From NCBI GenBank assembly GCA_025350365.1, contig JANXXY010000402.1, positions 1 through 15,088 of the forward strand: a stretch of DNA of 15,088 nt. The letters are read 5' to 3'. The position numbers and the translations under genes are program-made. This document shows, in pieces, positions 1 through 7,292 of this stretch (position 1 is the first letter of the stretch; each line of letters begins with the position of its first letter). The stretch is from Bacteroidales bacterium. Lineage in GTDB: Bacteria > Bacteroidota > Bacteroidia > Bacteroidales > JAAUTT01. Under the pieces are notes generated by a model, which did no database searches, was not told where the DNA came from, and saw only the letters and a program-made list of their open reading frames with translations.

Positions 1-14
1 CCTCCTTAAAAAAG

Positions 15-55
15 AAGGGCTAACTTGTGCAGTAGTTTAGTTATAGCCCTTTTTT
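15..55 (+). terminator. Rho-independent terminator of a gene left of the window
   Basis: The arms AAGGGCTA (15-22) and TAGCCCTT (44-51) are perfect complements, and a T run continues to 55. The 21-base loop is rather long, though its inner bases can pair partly. No gene in the window ends before it, so it would end a plus-strand gene lying to the left. Confidence 0.55.
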
Positions 56-134
56 AAGGGTTTGGGGTTAATAGAAAAATTCTTAATTAAAAAACATTCG
101 GTTATAAATTATTATCATACTAAAACTATAAATT

Positions 135-647
135 ATGAAGACTACTCATTTCATTTTCCTTGGGATCATTGGCATATTGTTAGTAAACTGTAAAACCAAT
201 GAAAACAATCGTGCGGCAATCCTGGCAAAGACCGACTCACTTGAAAAATTGGCGAATTCATATACCGACCAACACGATAAAAATGAACTCAATAAACGCA
301 TGGTAGTGGCGTTTTATCAGAAATTTTTTGGTGACAAGGATATCTCTGCAGCTGATTTATACTTGGGCGACACTTATGTTCAACATAATCCCGGAGCTGC
401 TAATGGTAGGGAAGCATTAAAAAATTTGGTAGAGCCACTGTTTAAAAATGCACCAAAAACTAAGGTTGATATAAGACGAGTTGCTGCCGATGGCGATTTG
501 GTTTGGCTTCATATTAAAGGCAATTTTGGAGGAAAAGAAGTCTCGATTGTAGATATTTTTCGTATTGAAAATGAAAAAATTGTGGAACATTGGGATGTCA
601 TTCAGGCTGTTCCTACAAAATCGGCAAACGAGAATACTATGTTTTAG
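135..647 (+). CDS. SnoaL-like (NTF2-fold) lipoprotein
   Basis: This is a 170-residue protein with a lipoprotein signal: a short basic N-terminus, a hydrophobic stretch at residues 6-17, and a lipobox ending in Cys19 (LLVNC). The mature part has the pattern of the SnoaL-like/ketosteroid-isomerase fold, with a first helix around residues 57-66 and the stretch YVQHNPGAANGREALKN near residues 82-98. That stretch resembles the predicted SnoaL-like aldol-condensation family (COG4922). Family members are small alpha+beta barrels that bind hydrophobic ligands, and many are annotated without a known substrate. The lipobox implies an envelope-anchored protein. It is probably a single-gene unit between the terminator at 15-55 and the next gene 124 bases on. 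The fold and lipidation are well supported; enzymatic activity is not shown. Confidence 0.8.
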   Translation: MKTTHFIFLGIIGILLVNCKTNENNRAAILAKTDSLEKLANSYTDQHDKNELNKRMVVAFYQKFFGDKDISAADLYLGDTYVQHNPGAANGREALKNLVEPLFKNAPKTKVDIRRVAADGDLVWLHIKGNFGGKEVSIVDIFRIENEKIVEHWDVIQAVPTKSANENTMF

Positions 648-771
648 TGGTTTTTCTTTCCGGAAATGTGTGAATGATGTAATTTCTTTCCAATATTTTG
701 TAACGCTTTCCCTTGCAAGGCTACCTAACTTTACTTTGTAAAAATTCTTTTACAAACAAATAAGAATAAAT

Positions 772-1065
772 ATGAATACAAATAAAAACCTAAAGAAAAA
801 TAAGAGTGAAAATAGTAACCAGTCAGATTCAAAAACAAATGAGGATTTCAACAAACAAAAACCTTTAGCTAAAGATTTTAATCATAATAGATACAATCCG
901 AACACAGAAGTGCCACTCTTAGGAGGCGATGATAAAGAAATTAATGAGGATATAACTATGAACAGGACGAAAGATAAGGATCACAAGGCTAAAAAAAAGC
1001 TAGCTAATGAAAAAAGAATAAAAGAAAGAGATTCCGAAACCATAACAGAAAATTCCCATCCATAA
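772..1065 (+). CDS. Small charged, probably disordered protein of unknown function
   Basis: The product has 97 residues, is dominated by Lys, Asn, Glu and Asp, and has almost no hydrophobic core. It has no signal peptide and no membrane segment. The only less charged part is around residues 42-52 (YNPNTEVPLLG). I do not recognise a family. Such composition fits an intrinsically disordered or stress-type protein, but that is inference. Two things support it being real: a clean ATG start behind an AT-rich leader that contains a TACTTTG sequence at 732-738, close to the Bacteroidota -7 box, and a strong hairpin terminator 58 bases after the stop. The gene is convergent with the DUF4440-like gene at 1168-1659. 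Confidence 0.6.
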   Translation: MNTNKNLKKNKSENSNQSDSKTNEDFNKQKPLAKDFNHNRYNPNTEVPLLGGDDKEINEDITMNRTKDKDHKAKKKLANEKRIKERDSETITENSHP

Positions 1066-1122
1066 CAAGTGAACTTACGTTACGCTTGTAATTATGAGTT
1101 TGGGTTTAAGACAATAATTCAA

Positions 1123-1150
1123 AAGCCACCAGCTCAAGAGCTGGTGGCTT
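1123..1150. terminator. Bidirectional hairpin terminator between convergent genes
   Basis: There is a perfect 13-base inverted repeat: AAGCCACCAGCTC at 1123-1135 and its complement at 1138-1150, with only AA between the arms. It sits between the stop of the plus-strand gene at 1065 and the stop of the minus-strand gene at 1168. The minus-strand transcript would end in a run of U after the hairpin; on the plus side the T content is poor. It most likely ends both transcripts. Confidence 0.7.
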
Positions 1151-1167
1151 CATCTGACGAGATTTAT

Positions 1168-1659
1168 CTACTGCATCTTCTCCATTGGGTTAACGTCCGT
1201 ATTCCATATTTCGAGTTTTACTTTTAGTGATCCATCACCTTGTTTTTCCCAAATAGTTAAATATTTTCCATGATCCTTTATTGGGTCTGTTTGACCTGGA
1301 ATGGAAAGTGTCATCATATATTTACCGATTTCGGTAATTGTTTTATCACAACTCATAACCTTTACCGTTGTCGTTTCAAATGAGGTCACTTTCATACCCG
1401 ATTTCATCATATCCTCGTTCGACTTTTTAATGGCTTCTTTCCCTTCAAGCATTTTCCCATTGTTAGGCATGGAAATTGCATCCGGCAAATAAAAACTAAT
1501 ACTTTTTTCAGTATTTCCTGACAACATAGCCGATCCCATTTCCTTGTTAAGATTTTCGATTTTCGATTTTAGTTCATCGTTGGATTGCGACTTTACATTT
1601 GTTGCCATAATCAGAACAAAGCACAATACACACAATGATTTTAAAATTTCAATTTTCAT
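1168..1659 (-). CDS. Secreted DUF4440/SnoaL-like protein
   Basis: This 163-residue protein has an N-terminal signal peptide: Lys-rich start, hydrophobic residues about 8-20, probable cleavage after residue 24 or 25 (KSQ/S). The rest matches the DUF4440/SnoaL-like branch of the NTF2-fold superfamily. A first helix (about residues 32-58) is followed by FYLPDAISMPNNGKMLEGKE, which is the typical 'x-Y-x-x-D-A-x-x-x-P-x-x-G-x-x-x-x-G' signature, and by later beta strands ending in the pattern KYLTIWEKQGDG and KLEIWNTD. Members are usually of unknown substrate. The protein is predicted to act in the periplasm. It is convergent with the gene at 772-1065 and ends at the shared hairpin. It is the second NTF2-fold envelope protein in 1.6 kb, but the two are too different to be a recent duplication. 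Confidence 0.8.
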   Translation of the reverse strand: MKIEILKSLCVLCFVLIMATNVKSQSNDELKSKIENLNKEMGSAMLSGNTEKSISFYLPDAISMPNNGKMLEGKEAIKKSNEDMMKSGMKVTSFETTTVKVMSCDKTITEIGKYMMTLSIPGQTDPIKDHGKYLTIWEKQGDGSLKVKLEIWNTDVNPMEKMQ

Positions 1660-1724
1660 AAGGTTAATTTTTAGAGATTTATAGAATGAATATATTTTAC
1701 GATAACAGAAACACCAATTTTATT

Positions 1725-1850
1725 TTATTGTTTAATTGGACTCATTAATTGTTTAGAGAAGGATAATATAATTAGTTTGTTATTATCCGATACCTCCCCA
1801 TAAGCAGCAATTGCAAGGCGTTTGAAATAAGACCCTGGATGAGCCAGAGG
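1725..1850 (-). pseudogene. Possible C-terminal remnant of a lost gene
   Basis: Reading the minus strand from a TAG at 1853-1851, 41 codons stay open to a TAA at 1725-1727. The conceptual peptide begins PLAHPGSYFKRLAIAAYGEV. It has an ordered, protein-like composition but no start codon of its own. It lies directly after the broken hicA on the same strand. The HPxxYFKRLAxxAY part reminds me of the C-terminal tail of XRE/ImmA-type or other toxin-antitoxin proteins, but I cannot assign it. It could also be chance. The rest of 1660-1862 shows no gene. Confidence 0.22.
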
Positions 1851-1862
1851 CTATAACATGTC

Positions 1863-2074
1863 TTAAAGTTGATCCTTATCAATACCTGCCTGTTTAAGGA
1901 TAGCATACAATGTGCCTTTGGCTAAATCCTTATTATGCATGGACACAACGGTAATTTTACCAGTTACCGGATGTTATAATAATGATGACTTCCGTGAATA
2001 CGTTTTAATACAAAAACTTTTCTTTCAATAATTTTTATGAGTTCTTTCGGCGTTAGCGAAGGGATATTGCTCCT
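1863..2074 (-). pseudogene. hicA: hicA toxin pseudogene (start codon lost, frameshift)
   Basis: Directly after hicB, the minus strand encodes a recognisable HicA mRNA-interferase toxin in two frames. From 2074 it reads, after an AGG codon where ATG is expected, SNIPSLTPKELIKIIERK and on to RIHGSHHYY, which contains the conserved His region of the HicA double-stranded-RNA-binding fold. Around position 1974 the frame breaks: the original frame meets TAA within four codons. A shift of one base restores HPVTGKITVVSMHNKDLAKG and the family's C-terminal helix, ending ILKQAGIDKDQL and a TAA at 1863-1865. The total length of 212 bases is one short of 71 codons, as expected for a single-base loss. A Gly that is usual in the ERKGF motif is also replaced by Val. 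Start loss plus frameshift make a functional toxin very unlikely. Confidence 0.85.
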
Positions 2075-2077
2075 GGA

Positions 2078-2299
2078 TTAAGAGCCTAAAGTTAAAGAAT
2101 ATTCCAGTGTACCATTGTCATCGGGAACCGCTTCCCCTTGTTCCTTCAATACTTCAATATAACCTTCTATGGCTTCTTTGGACATTTCAATCGCGAGGTC
2201 AATGTTGTCTCCATAAGTAATGCATCCGGGCAAGGACGGTACATTAACAGTATATCCTCCTTCTGATTCATGTGTAAGTAAAATACGATAGGTATGCAT
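2078..2299 (-). CDS. hicB: HicB-family antitoxin (toxin partner decayed)
   Basis: This 73-residue protein has the partial RNase-H-like fold of HicB antitoxins (UPF0150). Beta strands YRILLTHESEGGYTVNVPSL lead into the invariant PSLPGC motif (residues 20-25). The D-x-A-I-E-M-x-x-E-A-I-E helix (about 33-46) and the short VPDDN tail follow. HicB normally binds and neutralises the mRNA-cleaving HicA, and longer members also repress their own promoter through an added DNA-binding domain. This one is the short form without such a domain. It is the first gene of a hicB-hicA pair on the minus strand, three bases before the ruined hicA. The antitoxin frame is intact while the toxin is dead, so it is an orphan antitoxin. 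A candidate promoter lies at 2445-2473. Confidence 0.85.
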   Translation of the reverse strand: MHTYRILLTHESEGGYTVNVPSLPGCITYGDNIDLAIEMSKEAIEGYIEVLKEQGEAVPDDNGTLEYSLTLGS

Positions 2300-2444
2300 G
2301 ATATTTATGTTTATCAGGTTATCAGGTTATAAGTTCATTGTAATTCAATAAAGCCCAAATTTTTCGGGGATCTTCTTATTAATGACTTCCTATAGTTTTG
2401 CGATTTCAGCTGAAGTGTGGTGAATTTTCTTCAATCTGCATATA

Positions 2445-2473
2445 CAAAGATATGCGTTAGTTTTTTAAAACAA
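2445..2473 (-). promoter_or_regulatory. Candidate Bacteroidota promoter for hicB
   Basis: On the minus strand there is a TTG (2473-2471), an 18-base spacer and then TATCTTTG (2452-2445). This is a full match to the TAnnTTTG -7 box at the spacing usual in this phylum. Transcription would start near 2438 and leave a leader of about 140 bases before hicB. The -7 box lies inside a small inverted repeat, GCATAT (2438-2443) and ATATGC (2450-2455), which could be an operator. The assignment rests on consensus matching only. Confidence 0.45.
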
Positions 2474-2538
2474 TCTTCCAAACATCTTTTTCACAATGAT
2501 GGTTTTACTATCTTTAAAAGACCAAACTTTATAGGAAC

Positions 2539-5526
2539 ATGTCTATTAATCCCAACATTATTGACCCCGAGAAGTTTTTCTTCAACGAAACTGCATTTAA
2601 TCTTTTGATGCAAAAACGCATTAATCGGGTTTTGCTTATCTGTAGTAGCTACGATGCTTACATGCTGGAAGAAGATGGGCGTATCGACGAGCAGATATTT
2701 AACGAATATGTGTCGCTCAATCTTCGTCAGCCACCCAGTTTTGTTCATACCGATTCGGCCAAAAAGGCGTTTCAGATTCTCGAATCACAAAAGATCGATC
2801 TGGTTATTGAGATGTTAAGTATACCTGATATCGACACTTTTGCTTTGGCGCATCAGATAAAGTCAAAATACACAACTATACCTATTGTAGTATTGACCCA
2901 TTTCTCCAGAGAAGTGTCAATGAAACTTAAAAACGAAGATATTAGTGCCGTTGATTACGTTTTTTGCTGGTTGGGAAATGCCGATTTACTTCTTGCCATT
3001 ATCAAATTGGTGGAAGATAGAATGAATGCTGAGTTTGATGTTGAAAATGTTGGTGTGCAAACCATTTTATTGGTGGAGGATTCAATTCGCTTTATCTCGG
3101 TATATCTGCCTAATCTTTATAAAATAATATTTAAGCAGAGCCAGGAATTCAGAAAGGAAGCATTGAATGAACATCAGCGGATGTTACGTATGCGTGGAAG
3201 GCCTAAAATACTTATGGCCACCACTTACAACGAAGCTTTGACGCTTTACCAGAAATACAAGCATAGCATATTGGGAATCATTTCCGACATCACTATTAAA
3301 GAAGATTTTAATAAACCTGAGAAAATAAGAGGCGGAGTGCAATTGTGTAAATTAGTGAGGGATGAAGATCAGTTTGTGCCATTCGTATTTCAATCGTCCG
3401 ACATTGAAAACGAAAGGTTTGCGCAGGAACTGGGAGTTGGTTTTATTCACAAGGGTTCAAAAACACTTTCCATCGACCTTAAAAATTACATCGTAAGCAG
3501 CTTTGGGTTTGGCGATTTCGTTTTTCGGGATCCGGCAACACGCCGCGAAATTGCCCGTGCAAGCGACCTGGTTTCGTTTCAGTATCATATCCATAAAATT
3601 CCCGACGAGTCATTAGTGTATCATTCCTCCCGTAACGAAATCTCCAAATGGCTTAATGCACGATCGCTTTTTCCGATAGCACAATTGTTTAAACAGCTTA
3701 GGCTTGAAGATTTAGGCAGCCTCAGCGAAGGTCGTGACTATATTTATAAAGCCATTGCAAATTACCGGTTAAGCCGGGCCCGCGGTGTTATAGCAAAATT
3801 TAACCGGGAGAACTTCGATGAATACCTCGTTTTTTCGAGAATAGGTGAAGGTTCTGTTGGCGGTAAAGCACGTGGGCTTATTTTTTTAAGTTCATTGATA
3901 AAGAAATATAAATTTTATACCACTTTTCCTGATATTGACATTTCGGTTCCACGCAGTGTAGTATTAACTACCGACGTATTCGAGGAGTTTATGGATATCA
4001 ATAATCTTTATCAGGTGGGGCATTCCAATCTTCCCGACGAAGAAATTTTCAGGCGGTTTGTTGAATCACCCTTGCCTTCACGTCTTCAGGAAGATTTACT
4101 GGCATTTGTAAAGTATATTAAAAATCCTATCGCCGTGAGGTCGTCAAGTAAGCTGGAGGATTCCATGTATCAGCCCTTTGCAGGAATTTATTCAACATAC
4201 ATGATTCCAACGGTCGAATCCGATCTGGGCAAAACACTGAGATTTTTAACCGATGCCATCAAATCGGTGTATGCCTCGGTATATTTTAAAAGCAGTAAGG
4301 CTTACAGGTCGGTTACTTCAAATGTTATTGATGAAGAGAAGATGGGGATTGTGTTACAGGAAGTTTGTGGTAATCGTTATGGCGATCGCTTTTATCCAAC
4401 ATTCTCGGGTGTTGCCCGTTCTTTAAATTTTTATCCTATCAAACCCGAAACGGCGAACGATGGAATTGTAAATATTGCGTTCGGGTTAGGCAAATATGTG
4501 GTAGATGGAGGAACTTCGCTTCGTTTTTCACCCAAATATGCAAAAAATATCCTTCAGCTTTCTTCGCCCGAAATGGCATTAAAAGGGACACAGAAGATAT
4601 TTTATTCTCTTGATTTATCGGGCAATACCTTTGTGCCCACGGTTGACGACAGTGCCAATCTGGTAAAATATAAAATTTCCGATGCAATGTGCGATAATAC
4701 ATTACGGTTTGTTGCATCAACGTACGATTACGAAAATAACATGATCCGCGACGGTCTGGATCATACAGGCCCCAAAGTAGTTGCTTTTTCTAATATTTTA
4801 AAATATAACACCTTTCCTCTTGCCGAGATACTTGATTGCATGCTCGAAATTGGGCAACAGGAAATGGGAAGTCCGGTAGAGATTGAATTTGCAGCAAATC
4901 TTGATGTGCCTGAAGGAAAGCTCCCTATCTTCAGCTTTTTGCAAATACGCCCTATTGTAATTAACGATCAGCGGGTAACTTTCAATATCGATCATGTATC
5001 GGATGCAAATACCATTATTTCATCCAACTCGGCATTGGGGAATGGAATTATAAATAATCTTTTCGATGTAATTTACGTAAAACCCGATTCTTTTAAAGCG
5101 TCTGAATCGCTCAAAATTGCAAGTGATTTGGATAGAATAAATTCAGGGTTTTTAACGGAAAAGCGAAATTATATCTTAATTGGTCCGGGCCGATGGGGCT
5201 CTAGTGATCCGTGGCTTGGAATTCCAATAAAATGGCCTCAGATTTCCGAAGCCCGCATCATCGTTGAGTCGGGTTTAGACACTTACCGTATTGATCCAAG
5301 CCAGGGAACACACTTTTTTCAGAACCTGACATCGTTTCGTGTGGGGTATTTTACAATAAATCCATACTCCCACGACGGTTATTATGATATTGATTTTTTG
5401 AAGTCACAAACACCCCTTTATGAGGATGAGCATATCTGTCATGTTCGATTCGATTCACCACTACTGGTTTATATCGATGGACGTAAAAACAAAGGAGTGA
5501 TCCTTAAACCAAACATTACACTTTAA
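2539..5526 (+). CDS. REC-REC-PPDK_N protein (PEP-synthase-like ATP-grasp domain)
   Basis: The protein has 995 residues. Residues about 28-160 form a CheY-like receiver that is degenerate: Met92 stands where the phospho-acceptor Asp is expected and the conserved Lys is missing. Residues about 174-325 form a second receiver with acidic Glu180-Asp181, Asp250 as likely acceptor, Ser286/Ser287 and Lys305, so it looks able to be phosphorylated. From about 430 comes the ATP-grasp domain of pyruvate phosphate dikinase/PEP synthase: GGKARG (441-446), IAVRSSSKLEDS (531-542), GIYST (549-553) and LQIRP (801-805). A C-terminal module carries GPGRWGSSDPWLG (882-894) and PSQGTHFF (920-927). The phospho-histidine and PEP/pyruvate TIM-barrel domains of true PEP synthases are absent, so it cannot make PEP alone. 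Automatic annotation often calls such proteins PEP synthase; a regulatory phosphotransfer role is my inference. The start follows AGGA at 2532-2535. A TATCTTTA at 2509-2516 could be its -7 box. gdhA follows after 165 bases. Confidence 0.85.
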   Translation: MSINPNIIDPEKFFFNETAFNLLMQKRINRVLLICSSYDAYMLEEDGRIDEQIFNEYVSLNLRQPPSFVHTDSAKKAFQILESQKIDLVIEMLSIPDIDTFALAHQIKSKYTTIPIVVLTHFSREVSMKLKNEDISAVDYVFCWLGNADLLLAIIKLVEDRMNAEFDVENVGVQTILLVEDSIRFISVYLPNLYKIIFKQSQEFRKEALNEHQRMLRMRGRPKILMATTYNEALTLYQKYKHSILGIISDITIKEDFNKPEKIRGGVQLCKLVRDEDQFVPFVFQSSDIENERFAQELGVGFIHKGSKTLSIDLKNYIVSSFGFGDFVFRDPATRREIARASDLVSFQYHIHKIPDESLVYHSSRNEISKWLNARSLFPIAQLFKQLRLEDLGSLSEGRDYIYKAIANYRLSRARGVIAKFNRENFDEYLVFSRIGEGSVGGKARGLIFLSSLIKKYKFYTTFPDIDISVPRSVVLTTDVFEEFMDINNLYQVGHSNLPDEEIFRRFVESPLPSRLQEDLLAFVKYIKNPIAVRSSSKLEDSMYQPFAGIYSTYMIPTVESDLGKTLRFLTDAIKSVYASVYFKSSKAYRSVTSNVIDEEKMGIVLQEVCGNRYGDRFYPTFSGVARSLNFYPIKPETANDGIVNIAFGLGKYVVDGGTSLRFSPKYAKNILQLSSPEMALKGTQKIFYSLDLSGNTFVPTVDDSANLVKYKISDAMCDNTLRFVASTYDYENNMIRDGLDHTGPKVVAFSNILKYNTFPLAEILDCMLEIGQQEMGSPVEIEFAANLDVPEGKLPIFSFLQIRPIVINDQRVTFNIDHVSDANTIISSNSALGNGIINNLFDVIYVKPDSFKASESLKIASDLDRINSGFLTEKRNYILIGPGRWGSSDPWLGIPIKWPQISEARIIVESGLDTYRIDPSQGTHFFQNLTSFRVGYFTINPYSHDGYYDIDFLKSQTPLYEDEHICHVRFDSPLLVYIDGRKNKGVILKPNITL

Positions 5527-5543
5527 CCTTGCATTAAACATAA

Positions 5544-5572
5544 TTGTCGATGAATAAAATCATATATTTATG
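5544..5572 (+). promoter_or_regulatory. Candidate promoter for gdhA
   Basis: TTG at 5544-5546, an 18-base gap and TATTTATG at 5565-5572 match the Bacteroidota -33/-7 pattern with one mismatch in the -7 box. It lies 120 bases before the gdhA start and just after the stop of the preceding gene. This would let gdhA be expressed separately. Consensus match only. Confidence 0.3.
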
Positions 5573-5691
5573 ATAAGCAAGATGATACTTTTAGGGAAAA
5601 ACAATATTTTAGAACCAAGATTCAAGAAACAAAAACTTCTTTTTACTACTTGATTCTTACCAATTGATAATTAATATTTTAAACACAAAAT

Positions 5692-7029
5692 ATGGATATT
5701 AAAAAAGTTTTGAGTGATCTTGAAAAACGCAATCCCGGAGAAACAGAATTTTTACAGGCTGTTAGGGAAGTGTTGGAATCAATTATAGATGTATATAATG
5801 CAAACCCTCAGTTCGAAGCAGCGAATATCATAGAACGTTTAGTTGAACCCGACAGGGTACTTATGTTTAAAGTGCCCTGGATGGACGATCGTGGACAGGT
5901 TAATGTTAATCGTGGATTTCGAATACAGTTTAACAATGCCATTGGTCCTTACAAAGGTGGCTTGCGGTTTCACCCAAGTGTAAATCTGAGCATTTTGAAG
6001 TTTCTGGGCTTTGAACAGATTTTTAAAAACAGTTTAACTTCTCTTCCAATGGGTGGAGCAAAAGGAGGTTCGGATTTCAATCCAAAAGGCAAATCCAATA
6101 ATGAAATCATGAGGTTTTGCCAGTCGTTTATGTTAGAACTCTGGAGGGTGATTGGTGCGGAAGTTGATGTTCCTGCCGGAGATATTGGCACGGGCGGACG
6201 TGAAATCGGCTTTTTGTACGGGATGTATAAGAAATTGACACATGAGCATACCGGTGTAATCACGGGCAAAGGTATTGACTGGGGTGGAAGCTTGATTCGC
6301 CCTGAAGCAACAGGTTATGGAGTGGTATATTTTACCAGTGAAATGTTAAACGCCCGTGGGGAATCCTTAAAAGGGAAGACTGTTGCAGTTTCGGGTTTTG
6401 GCAATGTGGCTTGGGGTGCTGTAAAAAAAGCAACTGAATTAGGTGCGAAAGTAGTTACTCTTTCAGGGCCTGATGGTTATATATTTGATCCGGAAGGAAT
6501 ATCAGGCGCTAAGATTGATTACATGCTTGAATTACGCGGAAGCAACGAGGATATTGTTAAACCTTATGCAGATGAGTTTTCGAACTCCAAATTTGTTGAA
6601 GGAAAACATCCATGGGAAGTAAAGTGCGATATTGCTTTGCCCTGTGCAACTCAGAATGAATTAAATAAGGAAGATGCGGAAAGTCTCGTTCGTAATGGCT
6701 GTATTTGTGTTTGCGAAGGAGCGAATATGCCATCAACACCCGAAGCCATAGAAGTAATTCAGAGGAACAAAATTTTGTTCTCACCCGGTAAAGCATCAAA
6801 TGCCGGTGGTGTGGCAACGTCCGGTCTTGAAATGACCCAGAATTCAATGAAGTTAAACTGGCCTCGTGAGGAGGTCGATACTCGTCTGCACCAGATTATG
6901 CGAAATATCCATTCGTCCTGTTTGAAATATGGTAAACGGCCTGACGGATATGTGGATTATGTAAAAGGAGCAAACATTGCCGGGTTCCTTAAGGTAGCAA
7001 ACGCTATGCTCGATCAGGGTGTTATATAG
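5692..7029 (+). CDS. gdhA: NADP-type glutamate dehydrogenase
   Basis: This 445-residue protein is full length for the hexameric short-chain glutamate dehydrogenases, which reversibly aminate 2-oxoglutarate to L-glutamate in the cytoplasm. The N-terminal Glu/Leu/Phe/Val dehydrogenase dimerisation domain holds the substrate motif GPYKGGLRFHPSV (85-97, Lys88). The catalytic Lys124 is in LPMGGAKGGSDF, and the catalytic Asp164 is in PAGDIGTGGREIGF. The Rossmann domain begins near 205 with GFGNVAWGA (235-243), the dinucleotide loop. The order and wording of these motifs match the biosynthetic, usually NADPH-linked, GdhA type of bacteria rather than the catabolic large forms; coenzyme choice is inferred from the family. 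It lies 165 bases after the REC-PPDK_N gene, on the same strand. It is followed by a 593-base repeat-rich spacer with no clear hairpin terminator close to the stop. Confidence 0.95.
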   Translation: MDIKKVLSDLEKRNPGETEFLQAVREVLESIIDVYNANPQFEAANIIERLVEPDRVLMFKVPWMDDRGQVNVNRGFRIQFNNAIGPYKGGLRFHPSVNLSILKFLGFEQIFKNSLTSLPMGGAKGGSDFNPKGKSNNEIMRFCQSFMLELWRVIGAEVDVPAGDIGTGGREIGFLYGMYKKLTHEHTGVITGKGIDWGGSLIRPEATGYGVVYFTSEMLNARGESLKGKTVAVSGFGNVAWGAVKKATELGAKVVTLSGPDGYIFDPEGISGAKIDYMLELRGSNEDIVKPYADEFSNSKFVEGKHPWEVKCDIALPCATQNELNKEDAESLVRNGCICVCEGANMPSTPEAIEVIQRNKILFSPGKASNAGGVATSGLEMTQNSMKLNWPREEVDTRLHQIMRNIHSSCLKYGKRPDGYVDYVKGANIAGFLKVANAMLDQGVI

Positions 7030-7040
7030 GATAAAAAAAT

Positions 7041-7107
7041 GAAATACGTTGAAATACAATTGAAATAAATGGAAATACGTTGAAATAATTAGAAATATAT
7101 CGAAATA
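7041..7107 (+). repeat. Seven GAAATA repeats phased at one helical turn
   Basis: GAAATA occurs at 7041, 7051, 7062, 7072, 7082, 7092 and 7102. The steps are 10, 11, 10, 10, 10 and 10 bases, an average of about 10.2. Two copies are extended to GAAATACGTTGAAATA. The array starts 12 bases after the gdhA stop. Short A-tracts in phase with the helix can bend DNA. The minus-strand frame through it is repetitive Phe/Ile-rich and not convincing as a gene. Confidence 0.75.
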
Positions 7108-7202
7108 AAAAAATAGAGGTACATTGTTAACCAAATAAATCAGGTTGGAGTACCTTATATTTCTTTAATAACTTTAATAGAAAAAATAATCACACTAAAC
7201 AA

Positions 7203-7252
7203 CCTTATTACCTTATTATAGATTCAATTGGTTAATATATAAGGTAATAAGG
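7203..7252. repeat. Perfect 14-bp inverted repeat
   Basis: CCTTATTACCTTAT (7203-7216) and ATAAGGTAATAAGG (7239-7252) are exact complements separated by 22 bases. Each arm is built from a CCTTATTA unit, which in the left arm is repeated twice in tandem. No T run follows, so it is not a standard terminator. It may be a protein-binding site or a small mobile palindrome. Confidence 0.6.
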
Positions 7253-7292
7253 GTGAATGTGTCACGTATGGAATTTTACTAAGGTTAAAAAC

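Noticed and set aside
2491..2748. Minus-strand frame overlapping the start of the REC-PPDK_N gene
   Set aside because: It is antisense to a well-supported gene and shows no family motifs.
6853..7134. Minus-strand frame of 93 codons over the gdhA end and the GAAATA array
   Set aside because: Its sequence is the antisense of gdhA plus the repetitive array; the Phe/Ile-rich content comes from the repeat.
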